Part shown: piece by piece, positions 21,175-29,434 of the stretch
Position numbering within the stretch: position 1 is the first letter of the stretch
Layout: each line of letters begins with the position of its first letter
Assembly (NCBI GenBank): GCA_002369155.1
Contig: DFEM01000142.1
Span: 1-34,019, forward strand
Length of the DNA: 34,019 bases
Direction of reading: 5' to 3'
Origin: Lachnospiraceae bacterium UBA3802
GTDB taxonomy: Bacteria; Bacillota; Clostridia; Lachnospirales; Lachnospiraceae
Position numbers and translations under genes: made by a program
The notes under the pieces: model-generated
Told to the model about the DNA's origin: nothing
Seen by the model: the letters and a program-made list of their open reading frames with translations, nothing else
The model's database searches: none

Positions 21175-23643
21175 ATGAAATACATTTACAGTTTAATTGA
21201 ATTACCAAAAAACAAATACATACTCTCCGGCGGCAAAGCTTCCTCTCTTGCAAACATGATTCAGAATACACATATCAGGGTTCCCGAAGGATATGTTATT
21301 TTATCTGATGCTTTTGAAAACAGCAATATAAAAGACGAGGCAGGAAAAGAGCTTGATGATTTAATTACAATTCTTGATGATAAAATTACTTACGCCGTAA
21401 GATCTTCGGCATTAAACGAAGATGGCGAAAATGCATCTTTTGCAGGTCAGTACGAGACAAAAACAAATGTTAGAAAAAAAGATATTATCGATGCAGTCAA
21501 AGAGGTTGCTAATTCAATTAATAATACAAATGTTAAAGCATATACAGACTCTCGTTTGGCGAAAAGCAATTCCGCAATTCCTTCAAACATTTCCGATATT
21601 CTTTCATGCAATTCAGAAATATTATCATACAATTCAGAAAAATTATCATGCAATTCAGATTATGATGACAGGATATTCAATGTTTCCAAAAACAATAACA
21701 TCGGAATAGGCATTGTCATCCAGAGATACGTAAATGCGGAATTTGCGGGTGTTATATTTACCGCAGATGCAATTACCTGCAACGATGATTTAATGGTTGG
21801 CAATTACGTTTGCGGCGAAGGCGAAAAGCTTGTATCCGGATCAGAAAATGCCAAGGTTTTTACGATAAACAATATTCGTTTTTCATATGAAGGACCTGAA
21901 GAATTTGCAAAGTATTCTAAGGCCTTATGGAGATATTGCAAAGAGATTAAATGCCTTTACGGAATGCAAATGGATATCGAATGGGCAGTCTCAGACGGAA
22001 AGGTTTATATCCTTCAGGCGCGTCCTGTAACTACTCTTAAGAGATTGTATTCTGATACCTATGATATCAATGGAACACGTTCCGGTTACAAAATGCTCAC
22101 ACGTACGAATGTCGGCGAGATATTCATGAAGCCCGTTTCACCCATGACTTTTTCGGTTCTTGAGAAAATAAATGATATATTGGGACTGCCCGAATGGCTC
22201 GACAACATCTGCGGCCAACCCTATATGAATGTTTCTGTCATTTGCTCTCTTTTGGTATCTTTCGGTGTCAAAAAAGAAAAAGCCTACAAAGCCCTTAAGA
22301 GTCTTGTGGGCAATGTTCCCGAAGGTGTTGATATACCCGTATCATATTTTGATAAAATAAATTTTATCAAGCATATTTTCAAACTCTTTTTTCCGAAAGA
22401 AAAAAGCAAGCTTAACAGGATACAGAAAAGAGAAATGGTTGAAAACCTTGCCGATATTTCAAGAAGCATGTTTGCAGAGATTAAAACAATCGACAATGAA
22501 GAAAGCCTTTTGAAATATTGGGATGAAGTCTGTATCCCAAAGCTTCGTGACGGTATGGCATCTGTTATTGGACAGTCAGGAACAAGCATGGTTCCTCTTT
22601 TTAATACAAGAAATAAAATCAGTAAAATCGCAGGGGAAGAAATGGCCAACAAACTTTGCGGAGGATGCCTTGGAATGGTTGAATCGATGAAGCCTCTTTT
22701 CCTTATCAACGATGTGATAAACGGCAAAATCACAAAGGATGATTACATAAAAGAATGCGGCCAAAGGTGTCCAAATGAAATGGAACTTATGGCCGTACAT
22801 CCTTATGAAGATGATACTTTTGTTGACAGATTAATCGAAGAACATCGAGATGACAATCTTGATATGTACAAGTTACAGGAGAAAGAGCGACAGGCATACG
22901 AAGAAGCTCTTTTTGAATTCAAAGAAAAATATCCTTCAAAAAGAAAATGGATTGATAAACAAATATCTGCTTTTGTAAAGGCGAATAAATTCAGAGAAGA
23001 ATTAAGAAGTAAAGGTGTCTGGATATTCTGCATATTCAGAGAATACAATTTGCAGGCGGGAAGACTCACGGACCTTGGCAATGACATATTTATGCTTTCT
23101 TTTGATGAGCTCTTTGAATATCTTAAAGGTAACAGGATATCAAAAGAGATAATTAACGCCCGTCGCAATACTTATGAAAATTATTTATCATACATGCCTT
23201 TTCCCAATATAATATTAGGCAGATTTGATGCCAAAAACTGGATGGCCGACACACGAAGACGCTATGATGCTTATATTCAAAATATGCCAAAAGGCGCTGA
23301 TGAAAATGCGGATATTAAAGGGTTTGCAGGCGCTTCAGGCATTGTAACGGGTAAAGTACGGGTAATAACCGATATAGAACATATCGACGAAATAGTCAAA
23401 GGAGAAATCCTCGTTACAGGCGCTACAAATATCGGCTGGACTCCTGTCTTTACAAAAGTTTCCGCTATAATAACCGACATCGGTGCTCCGCTTTCGCATG
23501 CGGCAATAGTCGCAAGAGAATGCGGTATTCCCGCAGTTGTCGGATGCGGTAATGCAACCTCTTTGCTTCATACAGGTGACACTGTCATTGTAGACGGAAG
23601 CAGCGGAACAGTAAAAATAGCAGAAAGAATAAATACCTATTGA
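21175..23643 (+). CDS. PEP-dependent phosphotransferase, rifampicin phosphotransferase/PEP synthase-like
   Basis: An 822-residue enzyme of the dikinase type that uses ATP and a swivelling phospho-histidine. Parts: N-terminal ATP-binding domain (1-310) with SGGKASSLA, AVRSSALNEDGENASFAGQ, VIQRYVNAEFAGVIF and MDIEWAVSDGKVYILQARPV; a long middle region (about 330-740), helical as in rifampicin phosphotransferase; and a C-terminal swivel domain with GAPLSHAAIVARECGIPAVVG, where H775 carries the phosphate. Length and order match Rph proteins, but the acceptor may be another small molecule. It lacks the C-terminal PEP-binding TIM barrel of true PEP synthase. A 21-base tandem repeat adds an insertion at residues 142-162. 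Ribosome site AAAAGG. Control is probably by the preceding TetR. Confidence 0.85.
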   Translation: MKYIYSLIELPKNKYILSGGKASSLANMIQNTHIRVPEGYVILSDAFENSNIKDEAGKELDDLITILDDKITYAVRSSALNEDGENASFAGQYETKTNVRKKDIIDAVKEVANSINNTNVKAYTDSRLAKSNSAIPSNISDILSCNSEILSYNSEKLSCNSDYDDRIFNVSKNNNIGIGIVIQRYVNAEFAGVIFTADAITCNDDLMVGNYVCGEGEKLVSGSENAKVFTINNIRFSYEGPEEFAKYSKALWRYCKEIKCLYGMQMDIEWAVSDGKVYILQARPVTTLKRLYSDTYDINGTRSGYKMLTRTNVGEIFMKPVSPMTFSVLEKINDILGLPEWLDNICGQPYMNVSVICSLLVSFGVKKEKAYKALKSLVGNVPEGVDIPVSYFDKINFIKHIFKLFFPKEKSKLNRIQKREMVENLADISRSMFAEIKTIDNEESLLKYWDEVCIPKLRDGMASVIGQSGTSMVPLFNTRNKISKIAGEEMANKLCGGCLGMVESMKPLFLINDVINGKITKDDYIKECGQRCPNEMELMAVHPYEDDTFVDRLIEEHRDDNLDMYKLQEKERQAYEEALFEFKEKYPSKRKWIDKQISAFVKANKFREELRSKGVWIFCIFREYNLQAGRLTDLGNDIFMLSFDELFEYLKGNRISKEIINARRNTYENYLSYMPFPNIILGRFDAKNWMADTRRRYDAYIQNMPKGADENADIKGFAGASGIVTGKVRVITDIEHIDEIVKGEILVTGATNIGWTPVFTKVSAIITDIGAPLSHAAIVARECGIPAVVGCGNATSLLHTGDTVIVDGSSGTVKIAERINTY
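21598..21660 (+). repeat. Three 21-bp tandem repeats inside the PEP-enzyme gene
   Basis: The unit tattcTTTCATGCAATTCAG-like sequence recurs three times and encodes ILSCNSE, ILSYNSE and KLSCNSD. The length is a multiple of three, so the frame is kept. It sits in a loop of the ATP-binding domain before the VIQRY strand, where related enzymes have few residues. Confidence 0.8.
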
Positions 23644-23670
23644 TAAAAATCGTTGATTACAAATTCTGAC

Positions 23671-25044
23671 TTAATAATACAGTTTATACTCAATAACTCT
23701 TTTGGCATCTTTAAGTCCAAGTCCCGTAACTTCATTGCAGACTTTTATTGCCTCGTTTGTCTTTCCGTTTTTCGCAAGTTCCATGAATTTATTTCGAACT
23801 TCAGGATCAAGATTTTTTACTTTTTCTCTCAGCTCCTGATTAGTGAGTTCTTTCTTCTTTTGTTCTTCCAGTACTGCATTTTGCTGAATCCAGTTAATAT
23901 AATTGGGCAGGCATGTGATAGTAATCAGAATGTAATCCCTGGTCTGATCGTAATTAATTGTATATCCGTTTATCTTTGTATTTACAATAGGTCTCAGTAC
24001 AAAAGAAACCGCATTTCCTTTTGCTGATTTCAAGTTGAATTTCAACGAATCCTTACCCAACTCGTAATCTATTGCCACCATAAAATCATAGTCTCTTCTA
24101 AAGTCATGTATAACCTTTAACTTACCGTTGTCTTCCACTTTCACTTTTACCGTGTTAAACGAATTTGAATAATAATGCATTAAGATCAGTTCATCATTTT
24201 CTCCAATGCAAACTGCAAAAGAATCCCCTGAATGAAACGAAGTTGTCTGTTGTTTAAGGCAGTCCTCAAAGTTTTTCTTAACCAGAACTTTTTCAATTTC
24301 GGATTCGTTTTTGTTTTCTGTCATTATGACTTCCTTAGTCGGTTTGTTTAGATTAATCTCTTTTATTTCTTCCTGCGGCGCTTCTTTTACAACACTTTGA
24401 TTCAAATTAGCGTTATCTGCCGTATCTGTCGTGTAATCGGATTCTTTATATGATCGAAATACAACCGGATAGGTACTTGAAGATAAATTATTACTGTGAA
24501 AATAAAATCTTAATACGCCTCCTACGAACGCCACTCCGATTCCCAGAACTATCGGCACGAAAATCCACTGTTCTTTGGATGGCTTCTTATTATTTTCTTT
24601 GGCCCATTCTTCCACCTGTTTATCTATTTCGGCTTGAGCTGCCTGTTTATCTTTTTCTTCTTTTTTGGCATCCTGATATTTTAAATAAAAATCCGCTGTA
24701 TTCTTGGCGTTTATAAGTTTATCATAGCAATCCATGCAATATGGTTGGCCTTCCAGACAATCGTTTTCTTTACATATACGGCATTTTCCGGGTTCCAAAA
24801 CATCAACATTGTCTTCCGAGTTTTCCCCCGGTTTTACAGTATAAATTACCGTTTTCCCGTCTTCTGACGTGTATACACTGCCGGTCTTTTCCGGGAGACT
24901 GAAAATTATCGTATTTCCATCATCTGTTTTGACCGTAATATCACTTGCTTTTGCCGTTTTGCCAAACCACAAAAAAGATCCTGTCAAAAACAAAAGCGCA
25001 AACGAAACATATATAATTATTTCCTTAAAATCAATATTTTTCAT
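23671..25044 (-). CDS. Membrane protein with zinc ribbon and L7/L12-like C-terminal domain
   Basis: A 457-residue protein of mixed domains. N-terminal hydrophobic segment (about 9-28); a beta-rich stretch (35-85); a zinc-ribbon-like C-x2-C ... C-x2-C group (C88, C91, C103, C106); a charged coiled-coil-like region (115-155); a second hydrophobic segment (about 161-180); a low-complexity linker; a soluble domain (about 255-395); and at the end GKTNEAIKVCNEVTGLGLKDAKRVIEY, which matches the ribosomal L7/L12 C-terminal fold (cf. AIK-x-R-E-x-TGLGLKEAK). L7/L12-like tails occur as protein-binding modules outside ribosomes. The overall function is unknown. The stop is 27 bases from that of the PEP enzyme. 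Confidence 0.72.
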   Translation of the reverse strand: MKNIDFKEIIIYVSFALLFLTGSFLWFGKTAKASDITVKTDDGNTIIFSLPEKTGSVYTSEDGKTVIYTVKPGENSEDNVDVLEPGKCRICKENDCLEGQPYCMDCYDKLINAKNTADFYLKYQDAKKEEKDKQAAQAEIDKQVEEWAKENNKKPSKEQWIFVPIVLGIGVAFVGGVLRFYFHSNNLSSSTYPVVFRSYKESDYTTDTADNANLNQSVVKEAPQEEIKEINLNKPTKEVIMTENKNESEIEKVLVKKNFEDCLKQQTTSFHSGDSFAVCIGENDELILMHYYSNSFNTVKVKVEDNGKLKVIHDFRRDYDFMVAIDYELGKDSLKFNLKSAKGNAVSFVLRPIVNTKINGYTINYDQTRDYILITITCLPNYINWIQQNAVLEEQKKKELTNQELREKVKNLDPEVRNKFMELAKNGKTNEAIKVCNEVTGLGLKDAKRVIEYKLYY

Positions 25045-25100
25045 ATTTTTATAAACCTCATTATTATTTGGTTTTAACAGAATTTTACAGTTTTTTTTGC

Positions 25101-25134
25101 AAAATAAAAAGAGGATTTTTGCATCCTCTTTTTT
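25101..25134 (-). terminator. Terminator of the MarR - flavodoxin - small protein operon
   Basis: A perfect 10-bp stem (25107-25116 with 25123-25132), a 6-base loop, and T-rich flanks on both strands. It lies 14 bases after the stop of the small membrane protein. Confidence 0.85.
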
Positions 25135-25147
25135 GGGTTATATCATT

Positions 25148-25309
25148 TTACTTTTTTATGCGAGCTTTCTCTTTTACCCAGAAATGCCATTCGGGAGCTT
25201 TGGGGATGGGCTCATTATTTAACCATGCTTTGATAACTCTTCGATGTGCATAAAGCATTCCGCCTGCAAAAGCAACAAGTACTAAAATGATAATCGTGTC
25301 TTTTTTCAT
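25148..25309 (-). CDS. Small single-TM protein (53 residues)
   Basis: A short gene reading MKKDTIIILVLVAFAGGMLY followed by AHRRVIKAWLNNEPIPKAPE and WHFWVKEKARIKK. It has one TM helix (about 5-21), then a basic, Trp-rich tail. A strong ribosome site (GAGGGTGA) stands at the right distance from the ATG at 25309, and a strong terminator follows, so it is a real last gene of the MarR - flavodoxin operon. I do not recognise the family. Position inside positive: the tail is likely cytoplasmic. Confidence 0.7.
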   Translation of the reverse strand: MKKDTIIILVLVAFAGGMLYAHRRVIKAWLNNEPIPKAPEWHFWVKEKARIKK

Positions 25310-25328
25310 ATTCTTCACCCTCTTTTCT

Positions 25329-25736
25329 TTACAGACTTAAAACAAAATTTTCGGCCTTTTTGTAATCATCTTCAGTAGGCAGACCTTTATTGATAAAAAT
25401 CCAAGATGCGGCGCAGTGAAACTCTTTGTCGCTTAATTTAATTTGAAGACTGTCCGCTATTTTCTTAACATTTTTCCAGGTTGAGGATCCTGATGCGGAT
25501 GTGTTCATGTTATAAATTTCTCCGATTTTATCTTTGTTTCTTGATAGGAATTCCTTTACTTCCTTATCGATGTCAGCTGCATACATTGCGTTGATTAAAA
25601 TAAGTTTATCAGCCTTAAAATCAAGATCTTTCGATACATCAAGCGCTTCAATATTCAAAGCCTTGGAAACAACATTTGCCAGTTTCTCCGTGTTACCTTT
25701 TTTTGATTTTGTAAAATATCTGATTGCAATATCCAT
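25329..25736 (-). CDS. Flavodoxin-like protein
   Basis: A 135-residue short-chain flavodoxin. The FMN phosphate loop reads RYFTKSKKGNTEKLA, and ASGSSTWKNVKKIAD follows the strand that binds the flavin ring. It carries electrons in the cytoplasm. The start lies two bases after the MarR stop with an AGGAAGGAT site, so the pair is one operon. Under an OhrR-like regulator it may serve peroxide or redox stress (inference). Confidence 0.87.
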   Translation of the reverse strand: MDIAIRYFTKSKKGNTEKLANVVSKALNIEALDVSKDLDFKADKLILINAMYAADIDKEVKEFLSRNKDKIGEIYNMNTSASGSSTWKNVKKIADSLQIKLSDKEFHCAASWIFINKGLPTEDDYKKAENFVLSL

Positions 25737-25738
25737 AA

Positions 25739-26182
25739 TTATCCTTCCTTTCTGTCTTCATCCAACATTTTATAAAGTATCTTGTATAAAGTCGCTGCCT
25801 CTTCTCTTGAAAGATTCAACTCGCATGCAATTCCTTTGGGCACGCTCAGCGCCTTATCTTTTAACTTCTCTCCTGCTTTGGTAAGCGTTATGACAAGATT
25901 ACGTTCATCATCGGGATCCTTGCTTTTTTTGATATATCCCTTGCTCTCGAGTTTCTTTAAAAGAGGCGTAACCGTATTTGATTTAAGACAAAGAGTCTCG
26001 CAAAGAAGTTTTTCGTTTACACACTCTTCTTCCCACAAAACCATCATTACAATGTACTGTGTATAGGTCAAATCAAGCTCATCAAGAAGCGGCTTGTATT
26101 TCCTTGTAATCATATTCGAGACTGCATAAAGCGGAAAACATAACTGATTTCTGAGTCTTATCGATTCGTATTTATCCTTCAT
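25739..26182 (-). CDS. ohrR: MarR-family regulator, OhrR-like
   Basis: A 147-residue winged-helix regulator. The N-terminus ends NQLCFPLYAVSN with a cysteine at position 15, the place of the peroxide-sensing Cys of B. subtilis OhrR, and LDELDLTYTQYIVMMVLWEE, SNTVTPLLKKLESKGYI and DPDDERNLVITLT follow the OhrR pattern. Known OhrR proteins release DNA when this Cys is oxidised by organic peroxides. The ATG at 26182 is chosen for its AGGAGG site. No ohr peroxidase lies nearby; the operon instead encodes a flavodoxin. Symbol by similarity only. Confidence 0.85.
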   Translation of the reverse strand: MKDKYESIRLRNQLCFPLYAVSNMITRKYKPLLDELDLTYTQYIVMMVLWEEECVNEKLLCETLCLKSNTVTPLLKKLESKGYIKKSKDPDDERNLVITLTKAGEKLKDKALSVPKGIACELNLSREEAATLYKILYKMLDEDRKEG

Positions 26183-26200
26183 TTTCCCACCTCCTGTCTG

Positions 26201-26230
26201 AATTATATCGCGTGCGATATAATTTGTCAA
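26201..26230 (-). promoter_or_regulatory. Consensus promoter with dyad operator of the OhrR-like operon
   Basis: The minus strand has a perfect TTGACA (26230-26225), 17 bp, and a perfect TATAAT (26207-26202). A perfect inverted repeat (11-bp arms 26201-26211 and 26214-26224, two central bases) fills the space and covers the -10. A bound repressor would exclude polymerase; the MarR protein is the obvious candidate. Confidence 0.85.
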
Positions 26231-26291
26231 AATATTTTTCATCTTTTATGATTTATCTTTGGACACGAGAAAACACAACGAAAATGATTTA

Positions 26292-26300
26292 TGATATAAT
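26292..26300 (+). promoter_or_regulatory. Extended -10 promoter of the GNAT gene
   Basis: TGATATAAT (26292-26300) is a full extended -10 box. No good -35 is seen at 17 bp, which such promoters can do without. The ATG lies 117 bases on, with nothing else recognised in that leader. Confidence 0.45.
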
Positions 26301-26416
26301 CAAGGTTGTAAATGATATAAGATTTAAATGTTAAGTTTTTGGCATGATGGACCAGTTTTTTGGAAAACATTTATAATTTTCAAATACTGATTTATGCCTT
26401 TTTTAAAGGAATAAAT

Positions 26417-27196
26417 ATGATGACTAATCAAGATTTATTAAGAATTGCCATGAGTCAATCCGCCGAGGATTTAGGATGCAGGCCTGATGATTTTTTGAGT
26501 GATAAAAATGTTATTGTACCTTTTAAGCTGGGAGACAATGCAAAGAAATATTACAGTTTGCCGATCGGTTGCAATTTCGTTTCATACGGAAACAATATTG
26601 TAGCCTCAGCCAATGAAGAGTTATATGATTTGGCCAATACCTATATAAACAAATTCCATTTCTATCATTGTTTCGAGAATCCGAATATGTATTGGTTTAA
26701 CAATGAATTATCCCCTAAAGGATATGGGGTTTGTTTTATGGCAGAGTATTATCTTCCGGATCTTCGCACTTTAAAAGCGCTTCCCAGTGATTACGAATTT
26801 AGAGTATTGACTCCTGCTGATTTTAAAAGTCTGTATTTGCCCGAATGGTCCAATGCACTCTGTAAAGACAGAAAAGAACTCGATGTGCTCGGTGTGGGAG
26901 CATATGATAACGGAAAACTGATCGGACTTTCAGGCTGCTCAGAGGACGCCAAAGACATGTGGCAGATCGGAATTGATGTTCTTCCCGAATACAGAAGAAA
27001 AGGTATCGCTTCCGCTTTGACAACAAGACTCGCCCTCGAAATATTGGAACGCGATAAAGTACCTTTTTATTGCACCGCATGGTCAAATCTTCGCTCGGTA
27101 AGAAATGCTTACAAATGCTCTTTCGTCCCGACATGGGTAGAGATGACCGTTAAGCCGATTGACAAAATCGAAGAGATAAATTCAAAAGAAAACTAA
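26417..27196 (+). CDS. GNAT family N-acetyltransferase (two-part)
   Basis: A 259-residue protein. The C-terminal half is a GNAT domain with IGIDVLPEYRRKGIASALTTRLA (acetyl-CoA loop) and NLRSVRNAYKCSFVPTW near the end; the first 130 residues are an unassigned N-terminal part rich in aromatic residues. The substrate is unknown. The ATG at 26417 follows AAGGA at six bases; the longer frame begins with a weak TTG. Confidence 0.83.
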   Translation: MMTNQDLLRIAMSQSAEDLGCRPDDFLSDKNVIVPFKLGDNAKKYYSLPIGCNFVSYGNNIVASANEELYDLANTYINKFHFYHCFENPNMYWFNNELSPKGYGVCFMAEYYLPDLRTLKALPSDYEFRVLTPADFKSLYLPEWSNALCKDRKELDVLGVGAYDNGKLIGLSGCSEDAKDMWQIGIDVLPEYRRKGIASALTTRLALEILERDKVPFYCTAWSNLRSVRNAYKCSFVPTWVEMTVKPIDKIEEINSKEN

Positions 27197-27228
27197 AACG
27201 ATTCCTCTTCATTATAGTTTTCTTTTCT
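27187..27228 (+). terminator. Probable terminator of the GNAT gene
   Basis: A 9-bp stem AGAAAACTA (27187-27195) with its complement at 27215-27223 and a 19-base loop, followed by TTTTC. The first arm includes the stop codon. The large loop makes it weaker than the other terminators here. Confidence 0.45.
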
Positions 27229-27255
27229 CTTAAAATATCCGAATTAACTGTTTTC

Positions 27256-28278
27256 TTAAATCTTAACTCTTCCTGCCAAAATATCTTTGTAATCTGCAAG
27301 GTTCTTTCTTAAAAGATTCGGAGTATCCAGGCCGTAAGGGCACTTGCTCTTACATAATCCGCAGTCAATGCAGTCCTCGATTTTGCCCATAAGTCCCTGC
27401 CATTCTTCTCCAAGGAAATTGGCCGACGGTGCTCTTCTTATAAGCTGCGACATTCTCGCACAGTTGTTAATCTGAATACCCACGCTGCAGGGCATACAGT
27501 ATCCGCAGCCTCTGCAGAAATCGCCCTGCAGACTCTTCCGGTCTTCTTCTATGAATGCAGCTATTTCATCCGTCATTTCAATATCTTCGTTAAAAAACGA
27601 AAGCCATTCCTCAAGCTCCTCTTCTCGCTGAATTCCCCAGATCGGAAGCGCATTATATTTGCTCATAAAAGCCATACAAGCCTTACTGTTTGTAAGAAGA
27701 CCGCCCGCGAGACCCTTCATGGCTATAAAGCCCATGCCTGCTTTTTCGGTATCTTCGACAAGCTTAATCTCTCTTTCGTTCGCAAGGTATGAAAACGGAA
27801 ACTGAAGTGTTTCGTAAAGTCCGCTTTTAACTATATCCTCAGCCACACCAATAAGATGTGCAGTGATTCCTATATGCCTGATTTTACCCTGCTTCTTAGC
27901 CTCGACCATTGCTTCATACATTCCCGTGCCGTCACCCGGTCTGTAGCAAACGCTCGCACAGTGAAACTGGTAAATATCAAGATAATCGGTACGAAGATTC
28001 TTAAGTGTCGTCTCAAGATCCGACCAAAATTTCTCGGGAGTTTTCGCCTGAGTTTTGGAAGAAATATAAATCCTGTCACGCATTCCGTCGAATGCTTCTC
28101 CAAGTTTCTCCTCGCTGTCGGAATATGCTCTTGCCGTATCAAAAAAAGTCATTCCGCCTTCATACGCTCTCCTTAAAAGTTTCACCGCCGTGTTCATATC
28201 AACTCTCTGAACCGGCAATGCTCCGAACGCATTCTGCGGTGTGGTAATTCCTGTTTTACCCAATACAATCTGTTTCAT
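27256..28278 (-). CDS. Aldo/keto reductase with C-terminal ferredoxin domain
   Basis: A 340-residue cytoplasmic oxidoreductase. AKR barrel: MTFFDTARAYSDSEEKLGEAF (catalytic Asp and Tyr), then the QFHCAS strand. From about 255 a cysteine-rich region follows: FCRGCGYCMPCSVGIQINNC, then CIDCGLCKSKCPYGLDTP, which are 4Fe-4S ligands. This fused type is common in anaerobes; substrate unknown. The ATG at 28278 is used, because the GTG nine bases earlier overlaps the AAGGGTG site. It may be the last of several minus-strand genes running from the right. Confidence 0.92.
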   Translation of the reverse strand: MKQIVLGKTGITTPQNAFGALPVQRVDMNTAVKLLRRAYEGGMTFFDTARAYSDSEEKLGEAFDGMRDRIYISSKTQAKTPEKFWSDLETTLKNLRTDYLDIYQFHCASVCYRPGDGTGMYEAMVEAKKQGKIRHIGITAHLIGVAEDIVKSGLYETLQFPFSYLANEREIKLVEDTEKAGMGFIAMKGLAGGLLTNSKACMAFMSKYNALPIWGIQREEELEEWLSFFNEDIEMTDEIAAFIEEDRKSLQGDFCRGCGYCMPCSVGIQINNCARMSQLIRRAPSANFLGEEWQGLMGKIEDCIDCGLCKSKCPYGLDTPNLLRKNLADYKDILAGRVKI

Positions 28279-28306
28279 TTTATTCACCCTTATTATCCTG
28301 TCTATT

Positions 28307-28810
28307 CTATTTTAATTTAACGGATGCGATTTCTCTTGTCGGCCAGAATGCGCATAGATGAAGCCTGGTGATTCTTGCCGTAAAAGGTTTGAAAGAATTT
28401 ACAAGGATTTTGAGTGCATCGTTAATGACTTCCGGCTCATCTATAATAATTGTTGCATGAGGTGTCCAGATGTATTCACTGATATCTTTTATGCTTATGG
28501 CATCGTGAAGTTTTAATAATTCCGGAGGATTCATATCAGGCGCGCCAAAAAGTATTTTTCCGCCGGCAAACATTCCCATATGACTTATATGCACGGGGAT
28601 AGAGGTGAATTCATCTGCAAGTCTCTTCATTTCTTCGACAGCTTTGGCTTCATCTTCCAAAGCGAAAGTGGCAAGGCTTATATGAAAAGGAAGTCCCGGA
28701 GTCTGTACTCCGATAAATCCCGCATCTTTTAATTCCCGATACCAGCCGGACATCAGTTCCTGCGAATCTTCATCCAAATCCGCCATTAAAGTTAAAAATT
28801 TTTCGGCCAT
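28307..28810 (-). CDS. 2H phosphoesterase (2'-5' RNA ligase-like)
   Basis: A 167-residue protein with the two H-x-S/T motifs of the 2H superfamily: PFHISLATF near 35 and TPHATIII near 120. Members hydrolyse 2'-5' phosphodiesters or cyclic phosphates; the substrate here is unknown. The ATG at 28810 follows an AGGAGG site. Confidence 0.85.
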   Translation of the reverse strand: MAEKFLTLMADLDEDSQELMSGWYRELKDAGFIGVQTPGLPFHISLATFALEDEAKAVEEMKRLADEFTSIPVHISHMGMFAGGKILFGAPDMNPPELLKLHDAISIKDISEYIWTPHATIIIDEPEVINDALKILVNSFKPFTARITRLHLCAFWPTREIASVKLK

Positions 28811-28870
28811 ATGTCCTCCTAAAATACTTAAGTCAATATAATTTTCTTTGTATTTTTTCTGCACTTTTGC

Positions 28871-29398
28871 TTAATTCAGAATTTCCGCATTCTTATCATA
28901 ATCAGCCATTATTATGTCTTTTACTGACAATTCAAGATTGATACCGGGTGATTGATAATTAATCGGCGACGTCTTACCCTCGACGGATTTTAAATCCATT
29001 GCAAACGCCTGGATTGTATTATCGGAGAGCGAAAGAAATGCGTGTCCAAATCCCGCAGGAACATAGACAAGCTTCGCATCATCTTCGTTTAATTCAATAG
29101 TTTTATATTGCTTAAAAGTCTTGGAATCCTCTCTTAAATCAATGATATAATCCAAACCTTTTCCCTGAATTACGCTTATCAGTTTTGACGGTCCTCTGTG
29201 AATTCCGAAAAAAGCATTCTTTGGCATTTTATAAAATCGCTGTTCGGTTAAATTAAAACCACCCAGAATTTGTTTTAATTCGGAATAATCTTGATAAAAC
29301 AATTCCATAGTGCCGCGCTCATCTTTTCTGACATTTGTTTCAATGACTAAGCACTTATCAAATAAGGTCTCTGATACTTTCATAATCTCATCTTTCAT
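28871..29398 (-). CDS. RmlC-like cupin (dTDP-4-dehydrorhamnose 3,5-epimerase-like)
   Basis: A 175-residue single-domain cupin with the RmlC order: FFGIHRGPSKLISVIQGKGLDYIIDLR, then YVPAGFGHAFLSL. The motif around the active His is changed (GIHRG, not RGLHYQ), and the usual downstream Tyr strand reads IQAFAMD. It may therefore be an isomerase or sugar-binding protein rather than a rhamnose enzyme, and no rhamnose pathway genes lie near. The start could also be the ATG at 29383, which has AAGATGAG before it. Confidence 0.78.
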   Translation of the reverse strand: MKDEIMKVSETLFDKCLVIETNVRKDERGTMELFYQDYSELKQILGGFNLTEQRFYKMPKNAFFGIHRGPSKLISVIQGKGLDYIIDLREDSKTFKQYKTIELNEDDAKLVYVPAGFGHAFLSLSDNTIQAFAMDLKSVEGKTSPINYQSPGINLELSVKDIIMADYDKNAEILN

Positions 29399-29434
29399 TC
29401 ATGGCTTATACTATCATTTAAAAACGCACAAAAT

